Assembly: GCF_014384745.1 (NCBI RefSeq)
Contig: NZ_JACRSO010000002.1
Span: 372,001-436,000 of the forward strand
Reading direction: 5' to 3'
Origin: Luoshenia tenuis
Lineage (GTDB): Bacteria > Bacillota > Clostridia > Christensenellales > GCA-900066905
DNA length: 64,000 nucleotides
Positions 7,529-15,925 of the stretch are shown one piece after another (the stretch's first letter is position 1; each line of letters begins with the position of its first letter). Below the pieces are notes generated by a model. The model saw only the letters and a program-made list of their open reading frames with translations. It was not told the DNA's origin and ran no database searches. The position numbers were made by a program, and so were the translations under genes.

Positions 7529-8233
7529 TTATACCCGGTCTTTCCACGTTCGCAGCGAGTCGGCCACGGCAGCGGCGACCGCTGCGTGATCCTTCCCGCG
7601 CACACAGTCCAGCAGGCGCTGATGATGGTCGGGCGCTTGGGAATCCACCTGTTCGATGCGGATATTCTCTCCGATCGACCTTTCAAATACGCTGTAAACG
7701 CCCTTCATGATGCGGATAAAAAACGCGTTTTTGCAGCTTTCGATCAGCCCCATGTGAAATGCCAGGTCGCAGGCCTGCATCTGCGCCACATCGCCCTTTT
7801 GGGCGGCCAGGCGCATCGCGGCAATACTCTCTTGCAAAAGTGCACATTCTTCTGGGGTGATCTTTTCCATCGCCAGGCGCACCGTAGCCTCATCCAATAC
7901 CTGGCGCAGCTCCAGCAGTTCGCCGCCGGTGGCGGCATCGTAAACCATGGAGTAGATCACCCGGTCAAAGGCCGAGGCGTTCATCTGGGTGCTGATGTAA
8001 GTGCCATCGCCCCGCTTGATCTCTACGATCCCCATGGCGGAGAGCACTTTCATCGCCTCCCGCAGGGAATTTCGGCCCACCTGCATCTGCTCCATCAGCT
8101 CAAACTCGCTGGGCAGCTTGGTGCCCGGCCTGTAGGCCCCGCCCACGATGGCGTCCATAATGCTATCGATGATCTGCTCCACAATGGATTTTTGCCCGAT
8201 CGGGCGCAATTGGCCCTTTTCCTGTTCCGCCAT
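7529..8233 (-). CDS. FadR-subfamily GntR transcriptional regulator
   Basis: 234 residues. N-terminal winged helix: IVEQIIDSIMDAIVGG.YRPGTKLPSEFELMEQMQVGRNSLREAMKVLSAMGIVEIKRGDGTYIS, the standard GntR domain (written here with a gap). The C-terminal all-helical FCD-type domain has ELLELRQVLDEATVRLA and DLAFHMGLIESCKN, which place the metal/ligand Asp and His residues typical of the family. Probably represses the local sugar genes until an intermediate binds. Starts at ATG after AAAGGAG, 24 nt below the glycosidase-like gene, so the regulator is likely autoregulated through the promoter at 9564-9592. Confidence 0.92.
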   Translation of the reverse strand: MAEQEKGQLRPIGQKSIVEQIIDSIMDAIVGGAYRPGTKLPSEFELMEQMQVGRNSLREAMKVLSAMGIVEIKRGDGTYISTQMNASAFDRVIYSMVYDAATGGELLELRQVLDEATVRLAMEKITPEECALLQESIAAMRLAAQKGDVAQMQACDLAFHMGLIESCKNAFFIRIMKGVYSVFERSIGENIRIEQVDSQAPDHHQRLLDCVRGKDHAAVAAAVADSLRTWKDRV

Positions 8234-8257
8234 CGTCCACCGCTCCTTTACGCATTG

Positions 8258-9514
8258 CTACGGTACGATTACCGTTTTTTCCACCACCCGGCCATCGCAA
8301 AGGTGGACGACAGCACGCCATTGTTCCCCGGACTTGATGCCCACTACCGGCTCCTGGATCCAGTTACCGATAAAGTTTACGCAGAACGGGTCGTCATAGG
8401 CCTGCTGGTAAAGCGCGCCATCGCGAAAGAAATCCACATGGTCGACTTGTTCAGGGTACAGGCTGGCCAGGCGCAAAAAGCGCTTATCCTCATAGGCCAT
8501 GTCCTTTTCCAAACCCTGGAGGTGGAACTGGTCCTCCAGCGGCAGGTCGGGCTTTTCGCCATAGAGGTATTCCCGCAGCCGCAGCGCGTAAAACCGGTCC
8601 TCACCCTGGGTGATGCCCCAATCCACCGGCGGCTCCTGCTTGGTCATATTATTATAGTAGCCCCAGGATACGCCGTTTGCGAAGGTAACCTGCAGCTGGC
8701 TTAGCGCCTGCGAATCCTCATTGACCACGATGGGCCGGGCGGGCTCCACAGCCTTGGCCTTCAAGATCAGGTTATAAAGCTGATTGCGGGTCTGCTCGTT
8801 GCCGTGGATCAAGATCACGTCCGAGGCCTGGGCGATGCGGGCGGAAAAATAGCCCCCAGTGCCGCTGCACCCCACCGGCATGCCGCCGGATTCGCGCCGG
8901 GCCAGTTCCATCAGGCGGATAATGCCGTTCTCTTCGCTCAGCACCTTATGGCATAGATAAGCGCCGGTATCATGCTCGTTGGCGATCTCGATGATGATAT
9001 TGCGATCCCCACGCGCCCGCAGCCAGCCGCAAATGCCCTTTACCGCGTTTTCTACCGCGTCATCATCTTGCAAAAGCGCCGTCTGTACGCCGTAAAACAG
9101 GCTGACGATCACCACCATGCCCAGTTCGTCCGCCGCGTCGATGAGCCTGGCCAGACGATTCAGGTAGGCCGGGTCCAGGGCCTTGCCATCGCTGCCATAG
9201 GGGTTATTCTGGATGGTATCAAGGGCAATGGTAAAGCAGGGCCCGCCACCCTGCAAGCCCACCGTAAAGGCCCGCAGCCCCGCCGCATACCAATCCGGCA
9301 GCGCGGCGATCAGCTCGTCTGTATTCTCTTCCGGATCAAAATGCTTGCCAAAGCGATTATAGCGCTCCCGGTCAGCCGCGTCGTCAAATATGCCCTGGAT
9401 GAACCTGGCGTTCATCAGCAGGCCCTGGTGCGGACAGTCCGCGTTCTCGCTGTAGGTCAGCTTGCCGTTGAGCAAAAAACGGTCCCCCTGGATCGACATG
9501 ACGGTCTTTTTCAT
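8258..9514 (-). CDS. Putative cytoplasmic glycoside hydrolase-like (TIM-barrel) protein
   Basis: 418 residues from ATG 9514, which has GGAGGGAAGGA 5 nt upstream; an open frame continues to 9628 but lacks a ribosome-binding site. No signal peptide. The layout suggests a clan GH-A-like barrel: LLNGKLTYSE at the start, GLRAFTVGLQGGGP, GMVVIVSLFYG, then IIIEIANEHD, where Asn-Glu is where such enzymes keep the acid/base Glu, and PIVVNEDSQ, a possible nucleophile Glu. The C-terminal 80 residues look like a beta domain. I do not recognise a named family. Its position as first gene in front of the regulator suggests a role on the same carbohydrate. Confidence 0.6.
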   Translation of the reverse strand: MKKTVMSIQGDRFLLNGKLTYSENADCPHQGLLMNARFIQGIFDDAADRERYNRFGKHFDPEENTDELIAALPDWYAAGLRAFTVGLQGGGPCFTIALDTIQNNPYGSDGKALDPAYLNRLARLIDAADELGMVVIVSLFYGVQTALLQDDDAVENAVKGICGWLRARGDRNIIIEIANEHDTGAYLCHKVLSEENGIIRLMELARRESGGMPVGCSGTGGYFSARIAQASDVILIHGNEQTRNQLYNLILKAKAVEPARPIVVNEDSQALSQLQVTFANGVSWGYYNNMTKQEPPVDWGITQGEDRFYALRLREYLYGEKPDLPLEDQFHLQGLEKDMAYEDKRFLRLASLYPEQVDHVDFFRDGALYQQAYDDPFCVNFIGNWIQEPVVGIKSGEQWRAVVHLCDGRVVEKTVIVP

Positions 9515-9539
9515 CAGTCCTTCCCTCCGCTTCATATTT

Positions 9540-9553
9540 GTAGAACGTCCTAC
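9540..9553 (-). promoter_or_regulatory. Candidate GntR operator palindrome
   Basis: Near-perfect 14-bp palindrome GTAGGACGTTCTAC (form GTAGnACGTnCTAC), centred about 18 bp downstream of the -10 box of the promoter at 9564-9592 and thus close to the transcription start. FadR-type regulators bind short palindromes of this kind. Assignment to the adjacent regulator is inference. Confidence 0.5.
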
Positions 9554-9563
9554 GTTTAATTCT

Positions 9564-9592
9564 ACTATAAACCCTGCACCGCGCTCCGTCAA
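9564..9592 (-). promoter_or_regulatory. Sigma-A promoter of the glycosidase-like gene and regulator
   Basis: Minus-strand TTGACG (9587-9592), 17-bp spacer, TATAGT (9564-9569), followed at once by the candidate operator palindrome. Confidence 0.75.
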
Positions 9593-9660
9593 TCCCCTTT
9601 TTGTAGATTCTTGCGTTTTATTGGGCACAGCCCTGCGGCTGTAAATTTAAACGGGTTTTG

Positions 9661-9669
9661 TGGTATACT
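9661..9669 (+). promoter_or_regulatory. Extended -10 promoter for the acyl-ACP thioesterase gene
   Basis: TGGTATACT fits an extended -10 (TGn-TATAAT) 36 bp before the ATG at 9705; no good -35 box is seen. Confidence 0.4.
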
Positions 9670-9704
9670 GGTTTATGGAATGAATTGGATAAGGATGGTT
9701 TGCC

Positions 9705-10430
9705 ATGATACAGGAATCTTTTGAAAAAAGTATTATCGTCAGCCAATATGAATGTGATTTTCAAAACCGGATAAAGCCCAGCGCCATCATGCGCCAGGTC
9801 CAGCAGGTATCGACGGATCATTGCGACGCCTTAGGGATCACCGCGCAGGTGTATGAGGAAACACATACCGCGTTTTTGCTGGCCAAGCTCTCCCTTGAGG
9901 TGTATAAGGATATCCGCGTGGGCGAGGCCGTTAAGCTGGTCACCCGGCCTGCGCTGCCGGTGCGGGCGGTGTACAACCGTTACACCGGCTTATATGATGA
10001 GGACGGCGCGCTGGCCGCAGCCATGGATTCGCGCTGGATCCTGATCGACACCCGCACCCGGCGCATCCTCCGCCGCCCGCCCGAGGGGATCGACTGGCCC
10101 TTTATCGCCCCGGTGACGCAGGAGCATTCTCTGACGATGGAAAAGCCCGATGCACTGGAGGCGGCTGGCAGCGTAAAGGTGGCCTATTCCCGCATCGACC
10201 AAAACCGGCACCTGAACAATACTGAGTATGCCGATATCATCTGCGATTGCCTGCCGATCGAGCACTTCCAAAACGGCTCGGTCAAAAAGCTGGTGCTCTC
10301 TTACCATCATGAGGCCCGCTTTGGCGAGGAGCTGACCCTTTACCGCGCCGCGCTGGCCGATGCGCCGGGTTATTACCTTTGCGGGATGCTGGGCGAACAG
10401 AATTGCTTTGAAGCCAATATCCGCTTTTAG
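9705..10430 (+). CDS. Acyl-ACP thioesterase (FatA/FatB-type)
   Basis: 241 residues, the size of bacterial acyl-ACP thioesterases with two fused hot-dog domains. The first domain has YECDFQNRIKPSAIMRQVQ, the second VAYSRIDQNRHLNNTEYAD, which carries the conserved Asp/Asn-His active-site pattern. It releases free fatty acids from acyl-ACP. The reading frame is preceded by AAGGATGG 6 nt from the ATG. The next gene (83 residues) follows 21 nt later and resembles part of the fatty-acid kinase FakA, so the pair may handle released fatty acids; that link is inference. Confidence 0.9.
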   Translation: MIQESFEKSIIVSQYECDFQNRIKPSAIMRQVQQVSTDHCDALGITAQVYEETHTAFLLAKLSLEVYKDIRVGEAVKLVTRPALPVRAVYNRYTGLYDEDGALAAAMDSRWILIDTRTRRILRRPPEGIDWPFIAPVTQEHSLTMEKPDALEAAGSVKVAYSRIDQNRHLNNTEYADIICDCLPIEHFQNGSVKKLVLSYHHEARFGEELTLYRAALADAPGYYLCGMLGEQNCFEANIRF

Positions 10431-10451
10431 CGCAAAAGGAGAATAATCAAT

Positions 10452-10703
10452 ATGCTGGAATACCGCTACGATACGCAGCTGCTCATCGACGGGATCAACT
10501 TGAACGAAGACGAAATCTACCGGCAGATCGCCGCCGGGTTTGAGGGCGATTGCCTGCTCGTGGTCGGGGATGAAACGCTGATCAAGCTCCATTACCACAC
10601 CAATCAGCCCTGGAAGGTGCTGGAATACTGTGCGGGCCTTGGCGAGATCTACGATATCGTGATCGAGGATATGGACCGCCAATCGCGGGGTCTGAAGGGC
10701 TGA
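10452..10703 (+). CDS. Small stand-alone FakA/YloV C-domain-like protein
   Basis: 83 residues with a strong ribosome-binding site (AAAAGGAG). The sequence EYRYDTQLLIDGINLNEDEI, then GDCLLVVGDETLIKLHYHTN and PWKVLEYCAGLGEIYDIVIE, parallels the segment in FakA/YloV-type proteins that reads YCTEFLL...GDSLVVVGDDxLVKVHVHT..P..VLEYA...G. In FakA this region follows the kinase (DhaL-like) domain. Here it stands alone, with no kinase or FakB partner adjacent. Whether it is a relic or a functional small protein is open. Confidence 0.65.
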   Translation: MLEYRYDTQLLIDGINLNEDEIYRQIAAGFEGDCLLVVGDETLIKLHYHTNQPWKVLEYCAGLGEIYDIVIEDMDRQSRGLKG

Positions 10704-10733
10704 ACCGAAAAAAGCAAGGCTGAAAGCAGAAAA

Positions 10734-10760
10734 AGCCGGCGTCCCATTTGGGCGCCGGCT
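10734..10760. terminator. Bidirectional terminator between convergent genes
   Basis: AGCCGGCG - 11 nt - CGCCGGCT stem. The minus strand gives a run of five U, the plus strand GAUUUU. It serves the 83-residue gene (+) and the PH-like gene (-). Confidence 0.75.
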
Positions 10761-10789
10761 GATTTTATGTGCTTATCTTGATACTACCG

Positions 10790-11221
10790 TCAGGCCGCGG
10801 GCAGCGCGCTTTGCAGTTGCTGATAAAAGGCCTGCGTATCCTCCCCTGTGGCCTGGTTGAAAACCAGCGGCTGGTCGTTGCGGATGTGGACGAGGATCAC
10901 CCATTCAGACGAGGTGACCGTGGCGCAGCGGTAGCTGCCCAGTTCATCGTTCTTAAACGCGCCGGACTTCATCCGCATATTGCCAAAGCCATTGGTGCGC
11001 CGGCCCAGGTCATAATCCTGCCGCAGTTCGACCCGCTCGATCTCGTCCAGGCCGCAGGTTACATCGCACATCATGGCCTGCACGCGCAATTTATTCTCCT
11101 GCAACCGCACCTTTACCCCGCCGCTGCCCGCGATGAAAAAAGCATAGATCACCAAGCCGCCCACCAAAATCAGGGTGACCACCGTAAAGATCAGCGTAAC
11201 GCGCTTATTGACCTGTTCCAC
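10790..11221 (-). CDS. Single-pass membrane protein with PH-like domain
   Basis: 143 residues from GTG at 11221, chosen because AGGAGG lies 8 nt upstream. Residues about 6-30 form a transmembrane helix (VTLIFTVVTLILVGGLVIYA). The rest resembles the small bacterial PH-like domain found after one or two membrane helices: VRLQENKLRVQA, IERVELR, FGNMRMKSGAFKN and YRCATVTSSEWVILVHI. Members of that family have no assigned catalytic role. It sits between two terminators and appears monocistronic. Confidence 0.65.
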   Translation of the reverse strand: MEQVNKRVTLIFTVVTLILVGGLVIYAFFIAGSGGVKVRLQENKLRVQAMMCDVTCGLDEIERVELRQDYDLGRRTNGFGNMRMKSGAFKNDELGSYRCATVTSSEWVILVHIRNDQPLVFNQATGEDTQAFYQQLQSALPAA

Positions 11222-11270
11222 TATTTTGCCCTCCTTTTCAGGCAACGCCTTGTGATGGTATTATAAGCCA

Positions 11271-11307
11271 AAATAAAAAGATGGGCAACCACAATCGTTA
11301 CCCATCT
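11271..11307 (-). terminator. Intrinsic terminator of the ctsR-mcsA-mcsB-clpC operon
   Basis: AGATGGG-TAAC ... GTTG-CCCATCT stem followed by UUUUUAUUU on the minus strand, 25 nt past the clpC stop. Confidence 0.85.
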
Positions 11308-11331
11308 TTTTGTGGATTCATCCGGCGGCCT

Positions 11332-13818
11332 TTAGCCTACAGGCGCCTGTTCCGCCTGCGCCTGCCCGGCGCCGCTGTCTACCGGCACGGGCGTAAAGGT
11401 CAGCTGATCCTGCTCAAAGTCCAGTTTGACCTTTTGGCCGATCTTGACCTTGCCAGAGAGGATCTCTTCAGCCAGGCTGTCCTCCACCAGGCGCTGGATG
11501 GCCCTGCGCAGCGGGCGGGCGCCATACATCGTATCAAAGCCCTCTTTGGCCAGGTGATCCCGGGCCGCGTCCGTCACTTCCAGATAAATTTCCTTTTCCT
11601 CCAGGCGCTGGGCCACGGAATGCAGCATCAAATCTACGATCCGGCGGGCGTGCTCCTGCTCCAGCGGATGGAAAACGATGATCTCATCCACGCGGTTGAT
11701 GAACTCGGGCCGGAAGGTCTGCTTGAGCTCGTTCATCACGTTTTCCTTCATCCGCTCATAGGAGATGCCGATATCGTCCGAAGAGCCAAAGCCCATGGTC
11801 TGCTGGCGGCGGATGGTATGCGCCCCTACGTTAGAGGTCATGATGACCACAGTGTTGCGGAAGTCCACCGTCTTGCCGTGGGAATCGGTCAGCCTTCCGT
11901 CCTCCAAAACCTGCAAAAGAATGTTGAACACATCTGGATGCGCCTTTTCGATCTCGTCAAACAACACCACGCTGTAGGGTTTGCGCCGCACCTTCTCTGT
12001 CAGCTGGCCGCCGTCGTCAAAGCCCACGTACCCCGGGGGGGAGCCCACCAGGCGCGAAACGGTATGCCGCTCCATATACTCGGACATATCGATGCGGATC
12101 ATGGCGTTTTCATCCCCAAACAGGGATTCGGCCAGTGCCTTGCTCAGCTCGGTCTTGCCCACGCCCGTGGGGCCCAGGAAGATAAACGAGCCGATGGGGC
12201 GCTTGGGGTCCTTCAGCCCTGCGCGCGCCCGGCGGATCGCCCGCGCCACCGCGACCACGGCCTCATCCTGGCCGATCACGCGGCTGTGCAGCTCATCTTC
12301 CAGGCGCAGCAGCCGCTCGCTCTCGTCCTCGGTCATCCGCTTGACGGGGATATTGGTCCAGCTGGCTACGATCTGGGCGATGTCCTCCTCGCCAACGGTG
12401 GAAATCTCCTCGCCCTTGCGCTCCTGCCAGGCGATTTTAGCGGCCTCCATCTCCTCGCGCAGTTTATGCTCTTCATCCCTAAGCTGGGCGGCCTTTTCAA
12501 AGTTCTGGTTGTGCACCGCCTCGGCCTTCTCCTTGGAAAGGGCCTCCAGTTTGGCTTCGATGGCCTTCATATCCGGCGGGGCGATGTAGCTTTTAATGCG
12601 CACCCGGCTGGCCGCCTCGTCCATCAGGTCGATGGCTTTATCCGGCAGGTAACGGTCCGAGATATACCGGTCCGAAAGGGCCACTGCGGCCCGGATCGCC
12701 TCATCGGTAATGCGCACCTTGTGGTGGGCTTCATACCGGTCCCGCAGGCCGAAGAGGATCTCCACCGCCTCTTCAGGCGTAGGCTCGCCCACCGTCACCG
12801 GCTGGAAGCGGCGCTCCAGCGCCGAGTCCTTCTCGATATGCTTGCGGTACTCCTCCAGCGTCGTTGCGCCGATGCACTGCAGCTCGCCCCGGGCCAGCGC
12901 AGGCTTTAGAATATTGGCCGCGTCGATGGCGCCCTCCGCCGCGCCCGCGCCGATCAGGGTGTGCAGCTCGTCAATAAACAGGATGATATCGTCGGATTTC
13001 TGAATCTCTTCCATGGCGTTTTTCAGCCGCTCCTCAAATTCGCCCCGGTACTTGGCGCCCGCCAGCATCCCGGAAAGATCCAGCGAGAGCACGCGCTTAT
13101 TTTTCAGCAGTTCGGGGATATTGCCGCTTACGATCTGCTGGGCCAGCCCCTCTACCACGGCGGACTTGCCTACGCCCGGCTCCCCAATGAGTACGGGATT
13201 GTTCTTCGTCCTGCGCGAGAGGATCTGTACGATCCGCTCCACCTCCCTGGCCCGGCCGATCACCGGGTCCAGCCGCCCTTCGCGGGCGGCCTGCGTCAGG
13301 TCGCGGGTAAACTGATCCAGCGTGGGGGTTTTGCCATCCCCTTTCTTGCCGCCGGCAGCCTTCTCTTTTCGCCCGCCCTCCTGGGTGAGCTGCTCGATGA
13401 TGGCCTCGCTGACCCCGCGGATATCCACGCCCAGGTTCATCATGATCCGGGCGGCTACGCACTCGCGCTCGTGCATCAGGGCCAGCAGAAGGTGCTCGGT
13501 CCCCACGTAATCGTGGCCCATATTATTGGCCTCGGCCACGCTGGCCTCAATGATCTTTTTGCTGCGCGGGGTATAGCCAAAGTTATCGTTGAACTGATAC
13601 GGGCCGCGGCCGATCAGCTGTTCGATCTGCTGCAGAATCTTATCCGTCGTCACGCCCAGCTGGCTCAAAATCTGTGCCGCCGCGCCCTGTCCTTCCTCGG
13701 CAAGGCCATAGAGCTGATGCTCCGTGCCGACGTAATTATGCCCCAACTCACGGGCAACTTTCTGGGATAGCGCCAGCGCCCGCTGGGCCCCTTTCGTAAA
13801 TCTATTGTAAACTGCCAT
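11332..13818 (-). CDS. clpC: ClpC, AAA+ unfoldase of the Clp protease
   Basis: 828 residues. Two Clp N-terminal repeats (about 1-145), first AAA+ module with Walker A GEPGVGKSA (about 212-220) and FIDELHTL, a UVR/middle coiled domain with NFEKAAQLRDEE, second AAA+ module with GPTGVGKTE and LFDEIEKAHPDVF, and a C-terminal D2 small domain. The insertion between the two AAA+ modules marks ClpC rather than ClpA. It unfolds proteins, including McsB-tagged phospho-arginine substrates, for ClpP. Last gene of a complete ctsR-mcsA-mcsB-clpC operon, 54 nt after mcsB. Confidence 0.98.
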   Translation of the reverse strand: MAVYNRFTKGAQRALALSQKVARELGHNYVGTEHQLYGLAEEGQGAAAQILSQLGVTTDKILQQIEQLIGRGPYQFNDNFGYTPRSKKIIEASVAEANNMGHDYVGTEHLLLALMHERECVAARIMMNLGVDIRGVSEAIIEQLTQEGGRKEKAAGGKKGDGKTPTLDQFTRDLTQAAREGRLDPVIGRAREVERIVQILSRRTKNNPVLIGEPGVGKSAVVEGLAQQIVSGNIPELLKNKRVLSLDLSGMLAGAKYRGEFEERLKNAMEEIQKSDDIILFIDELHTLIGAGAAEGAIDAANILKPALARGELQCIGATTLEEYRKHIEKDSALERRFQPVTVGEPTPEEAVEILFGLRDRYEAHHKVRITDEAIRAAVALSDRYISDRYLPDKAIDLMDEAASRVRIKSYIAPPDMKAIEAKLEALSKEKAEAVHNQNFEKAAQLRDEEHKLREEMEAAKIAWQERKGEEISTVGEEDIAQIVASWTNIPVKRMTEDESERLLRLEDELHSRVIGQDEAVVAVARAIRRARAGLKDPKRPIGSFIFLGPTGVGKTELSKALAESLFGDENAMIRIDMSEYMERHTVSRLVGSPPGYVGFDDGGQLTEKVRRKPYSVVLFDEIEKAHPDVFNILLQVLEDGRLTDSHGKTVDFRNTVVIMTSNVGAHTIRRQQTMGFGSSDDIGISYERMKENVMNELKQTFRPEFINRVDEIIVFHPLEQEHARRIVDLMLHSVAQRLEEKEIYLEVTDAARDHLAKEGFDTMYGARPLRRAIQRLVEDSLAEEILSGKVKIGQKVKLDFEQDQLTFTPVPVDSGAGQAQAEQAPVG

Positions 13819-13872
13819 AATGCTTTTTCGCTTCCTTTCGTTAAAAACTATCCTTGCGCTGCAGGCGGTTCG

Positions 13873-14883
13873 TCACTGGGCCAGGCACTTGCGCACCAGT
13901 TCCGCCCGGGCGATGTTCTGATCCCGCGCCGACAGCCTGCGTCCGGAGCGCAGCTGCAAGCTGGCCGGCTGCGCGTCGCACAGCAGCGCCCGGAAGGCCT
14001 GCTGGTCGTGTATCTGCACATATCCGCAGCTTTCGGCCAGGCGCACGTCGGAGTAAAGGCGCATAAATTCCTTTAACTCCATCATTCTGGCGTTTTGCAT
14101 GGCGCCCCAGGCCCGCATCAGCCGGTCCTGCAATTCCAGCGGCCGGGCAGCCATCATGGCCTTGCGCGCCAGGCGCTCCTGCGCCATCACCTGCATGCAG
14201 GCGTTTTGTACGCTGGCGGCGATCTCCTTTTCCGTCAGCCCCATGGTGACCTGGTTGGATATCTGATACAGGTCCGCGCTGACCGCGCTGCCCTCGCCAT
14301 AGCTGCCGCGCACGGTCAGGCCGATCTTGCCTACCGCCTCGATGATGGTATTGATCTTGCCCATCATCGTCAGCGCCGGCAGGTGCATCATCACCGATGC
14401 GCGCAGCCCCGTCCCGATATTGGTGGGACAACTGGTCAAGTATCCCCACCTTGCGCTAAAGGCATACGGTTTTTGCGCCTCCAAATCGCTACAAAGCTGC
14501 TGCGCCTGTCCTAGGGCGTGTTCTAGGTCCAGCCCCGCTGCCAGGCTTTGGATGCGCAGATGATCTTCCTCGTTGACCATCACGCCCGTGGTCCGCTCTT
14601 CATTTAGCGCCAGGGCGGCCACCTTCGCGTTTTGGATCAGGGCCGGGCTGGCCAGATAATTCTCGCCCAGCTGCCGCAGCTGCAGCTCGTCCAGCTCCCC
14701 CAGGCGCAGCCAGGTAAAGCCCGGACGGCCGGACAACAGCTCGCCGGTCTGCGCGGCGATCTGCTCTTTTCGGGCCTGATCCAGCGCCGCGGGAAAGGCG
14801 TAATCTGCATAGTTGCGCGCGATGCGCACGCGGCTGGTCACCGCCACATCGCCCTGCGGGCCGTCCATCTCCCATATGCCCAT
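13873..14883 (-). CDS. mcsB: McsB protein-arginine kinase
   Basis: 336 residues with the phosphagen-kinase fold: VAVTSRVRIARN (ATP-phosphate arginines), VNEEDHLRIQ (catalytic Glu region), LTSCPTNIGTGLRASVMMHLPAL (catalytic Cys loop, gapped in most kinases outside this family) and RGSYGEGS. Phosphorylates arginine residues of damaged or regulatory proteins, including CtsR, marking them for ClpCP. ATG after AAAGGAGGG, 2 nt from the mcsA stop. Confidence 0.97.
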   Translation of the reverse strand: MGIWEMDGPQGDVAVTSRVRIARNYADYAFPAALDQARKEQIAAQTGELLSGRPGFTWLRLGELDELQLRQLGENYLASPALIQNAKVAALALNEERTTGVMVNEEDHLRIQSLAAGLDLEHALGQAQQLCSDLEAQKPYAFSARWGYLTSCPTNIGTGLRASVMMHLPALTMMGKINTIIEAVGKIGLTVRGSYGEGSAVSADLYQISNQVTMGLTEKEIAASVQNACMQVMAQERLARKAMMAARPLELQDRLMRAWGAMQNARMMELKEFMRLYSDVRLAESCGYVQIHDQQAFRALLCDAQPASLQLRSGRRLSARDQNIARAELVRKCLAQ

Positions 14884-14885
14884 GC

Positions 14886-15398
14886 CTATCCCTCCTTTAC
14901 GGCGCCTTCGCCCTCCAGCGCCTTGATCTTATCGCGCAATACGGCCGCCTGCTCAAAATCCTCTTTTTCAACCGCCTGGGCCATCTGCGCACGCAGCGCT
15001 TCAAGCTGGTCTGCGCCCTGCCCCTGGGTTTCAGGCGTCCCTGCCGGGCTGGCGCCCACGTGGCGGTCCTTGCCCTGCACGTGCTTGATGACCTGGCCCA
15101 GTTCTTTTTCAAAGGTATCATAGCACTGGGCGCAGCCCACAAGGCCGGTATTTTGGATCTGCTCCAGGGTCCAGCCGCACCCCGGGCAACGCTTGATGGT
15201 CTGTTCCTGCTGGGAAGGCTCCTGTTCTTTGGGGAGATACCCCAAAAGGCCCGCCAGGATGTTGCCCAGCGCCCATTCGCTGCCCGCGCCCAGCTTGGCC
15301 GCGCACTCCTCACACAGGTGGCGTTCCACCTTTTGCCCGTTTACGATACTGGTATAATGATAGGTCGCCTGGTGCAATCCGCATCCCTCGCACAGCAT
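14886..15398 (-). CDS. mcsA: McsA, activator of McsB
   Basis: 170 residues. N-terminal CEGCGLHQA and HLCEECAAKLG form one Cys4 zinc site; CPGCGWTL and GLVGCAQCYDTFE form a second. The C-terminal UVR motif (QAVEKEDFEQAAVLRDKIKALE) is of the kind that contacts Clp/McsB partners. It stimulates McsB kinase activity and its zinc fingers sense stress. Second gene of the operon, 25 nt after ctsR. Confidence 0.95.
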   Translation of the reverse strand: MLCEGCGLHQATYHYTSIVNGQKVERHLCEECAAKLGAGSEWALGNILAGLLGYLPKEQEPSQQEQTIKRCPGCGWTLEQIQNTGLVGCAQCYDTFEKELGQVIKHVQGKDRHVGASPAGTPETQGQGADQLEALRAQMAQAVEKEDFEQAAVLRDKIKALEGEGAVKEG

Positions 15399-15423
15399 AG
15401 GCCCATCCCCTTTCTATTCCTCG

Positions 15424-15879
15424 CTATTGGTCAAACAGCGTCAATACCATGGATTTCATCACGCTGGCCCGCACCTGATCCTTAAGCGGATAGGGCAGGC
15501 GCAGCGCCTTATCGCTTACCGCCGCCTCGATCAGGCGGGCGCCCTTTTCATCTACAATCCGCTGCTCGCGCATATAGGCCACCAGCTGCCTGGCCGTATT
15601 TTCGCTGAGTGCCTCGCCGATGCGCTGGGTCAGCAGTTGAAACAGGTAGTCATTATCATCAATATTAAGGCGGATCACGCGAATATACCCGCCGCCGCCC
15701 CTGCGGCTCTCGATTTTATAGCCCCTGTCGATGGTAAAGCGCGTGGCCAGCACATAATTGATCTGGCTGGGCGCGCAGCGGAAATACTCCGCCAATTCAT
15801 TGCGCTGCAGGTCCACCTGCTTTTCTTCCTGAATCAAATCGCGTATAAACTGTTCGATACTGTCGCTCAATACCGACAT
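15424..15879 (-). CDS. ctsR: CtsR heat-shock repressor
   Basis: 151 residues from ATG 15879; the longer open frame to 16149 runs through the promoter and is not coding. DNA-binding half: SVLSDSIEQFIRDLI, RNELAEYFRCAPSQINYVLATRF and the glycine-rich wing ESRRGGGGYIR, which inserts in the minor groove and acts as thermosensor in homologues. The C-terminal half (LPYPLKDQVRASVMKSM) is the dimer and McsB-contact domain. Represses its own operon through the heptad box at 15900-15918. Confidence 0.96.
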   Translation of the reverse strand: MSVLSDSIEQFIRDLIQEEKQVDLQRNELAEYFRCAPSQINYVLATRFTIDRGYKIESRRGGGGYIRVIRLNIDDNDYLFQLLTQRIGEALSENTARQLVAYMREQRIVDEKGARLIEAAVSDKALRLPYPLKDQVRASVMKSMVLTLFDQ

Positions 15880-15899
15880 CGTCCTCACCCCACATTTGG

Positions 15900-15918
15900 T
15901 TTTGACATTCTTTGACCT
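15900..15918 (-). promoter_or_regulatory. CtsR operator (heptad repeat)
   Basis: On the minus strand GGTCAAA-GAA-TGTCAAA, matching the CtsR consensus direct heptad GGTCAAA-n3-GGTCAAA at 13 of 14 positions. It lies 7 bp downstream of the -10 box, where bound repressor would block transcription. Confidence 0.9.
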
Positions 15919-15925
15919 TAATTCT

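Noticed and set aside
9515..9628. 38-residue upstream extension of the glycosidase-like protein
   Set aside because: It would cover the promoter and operator palindrome; the ATG at 9514 has an excellent ribosome-binding site.
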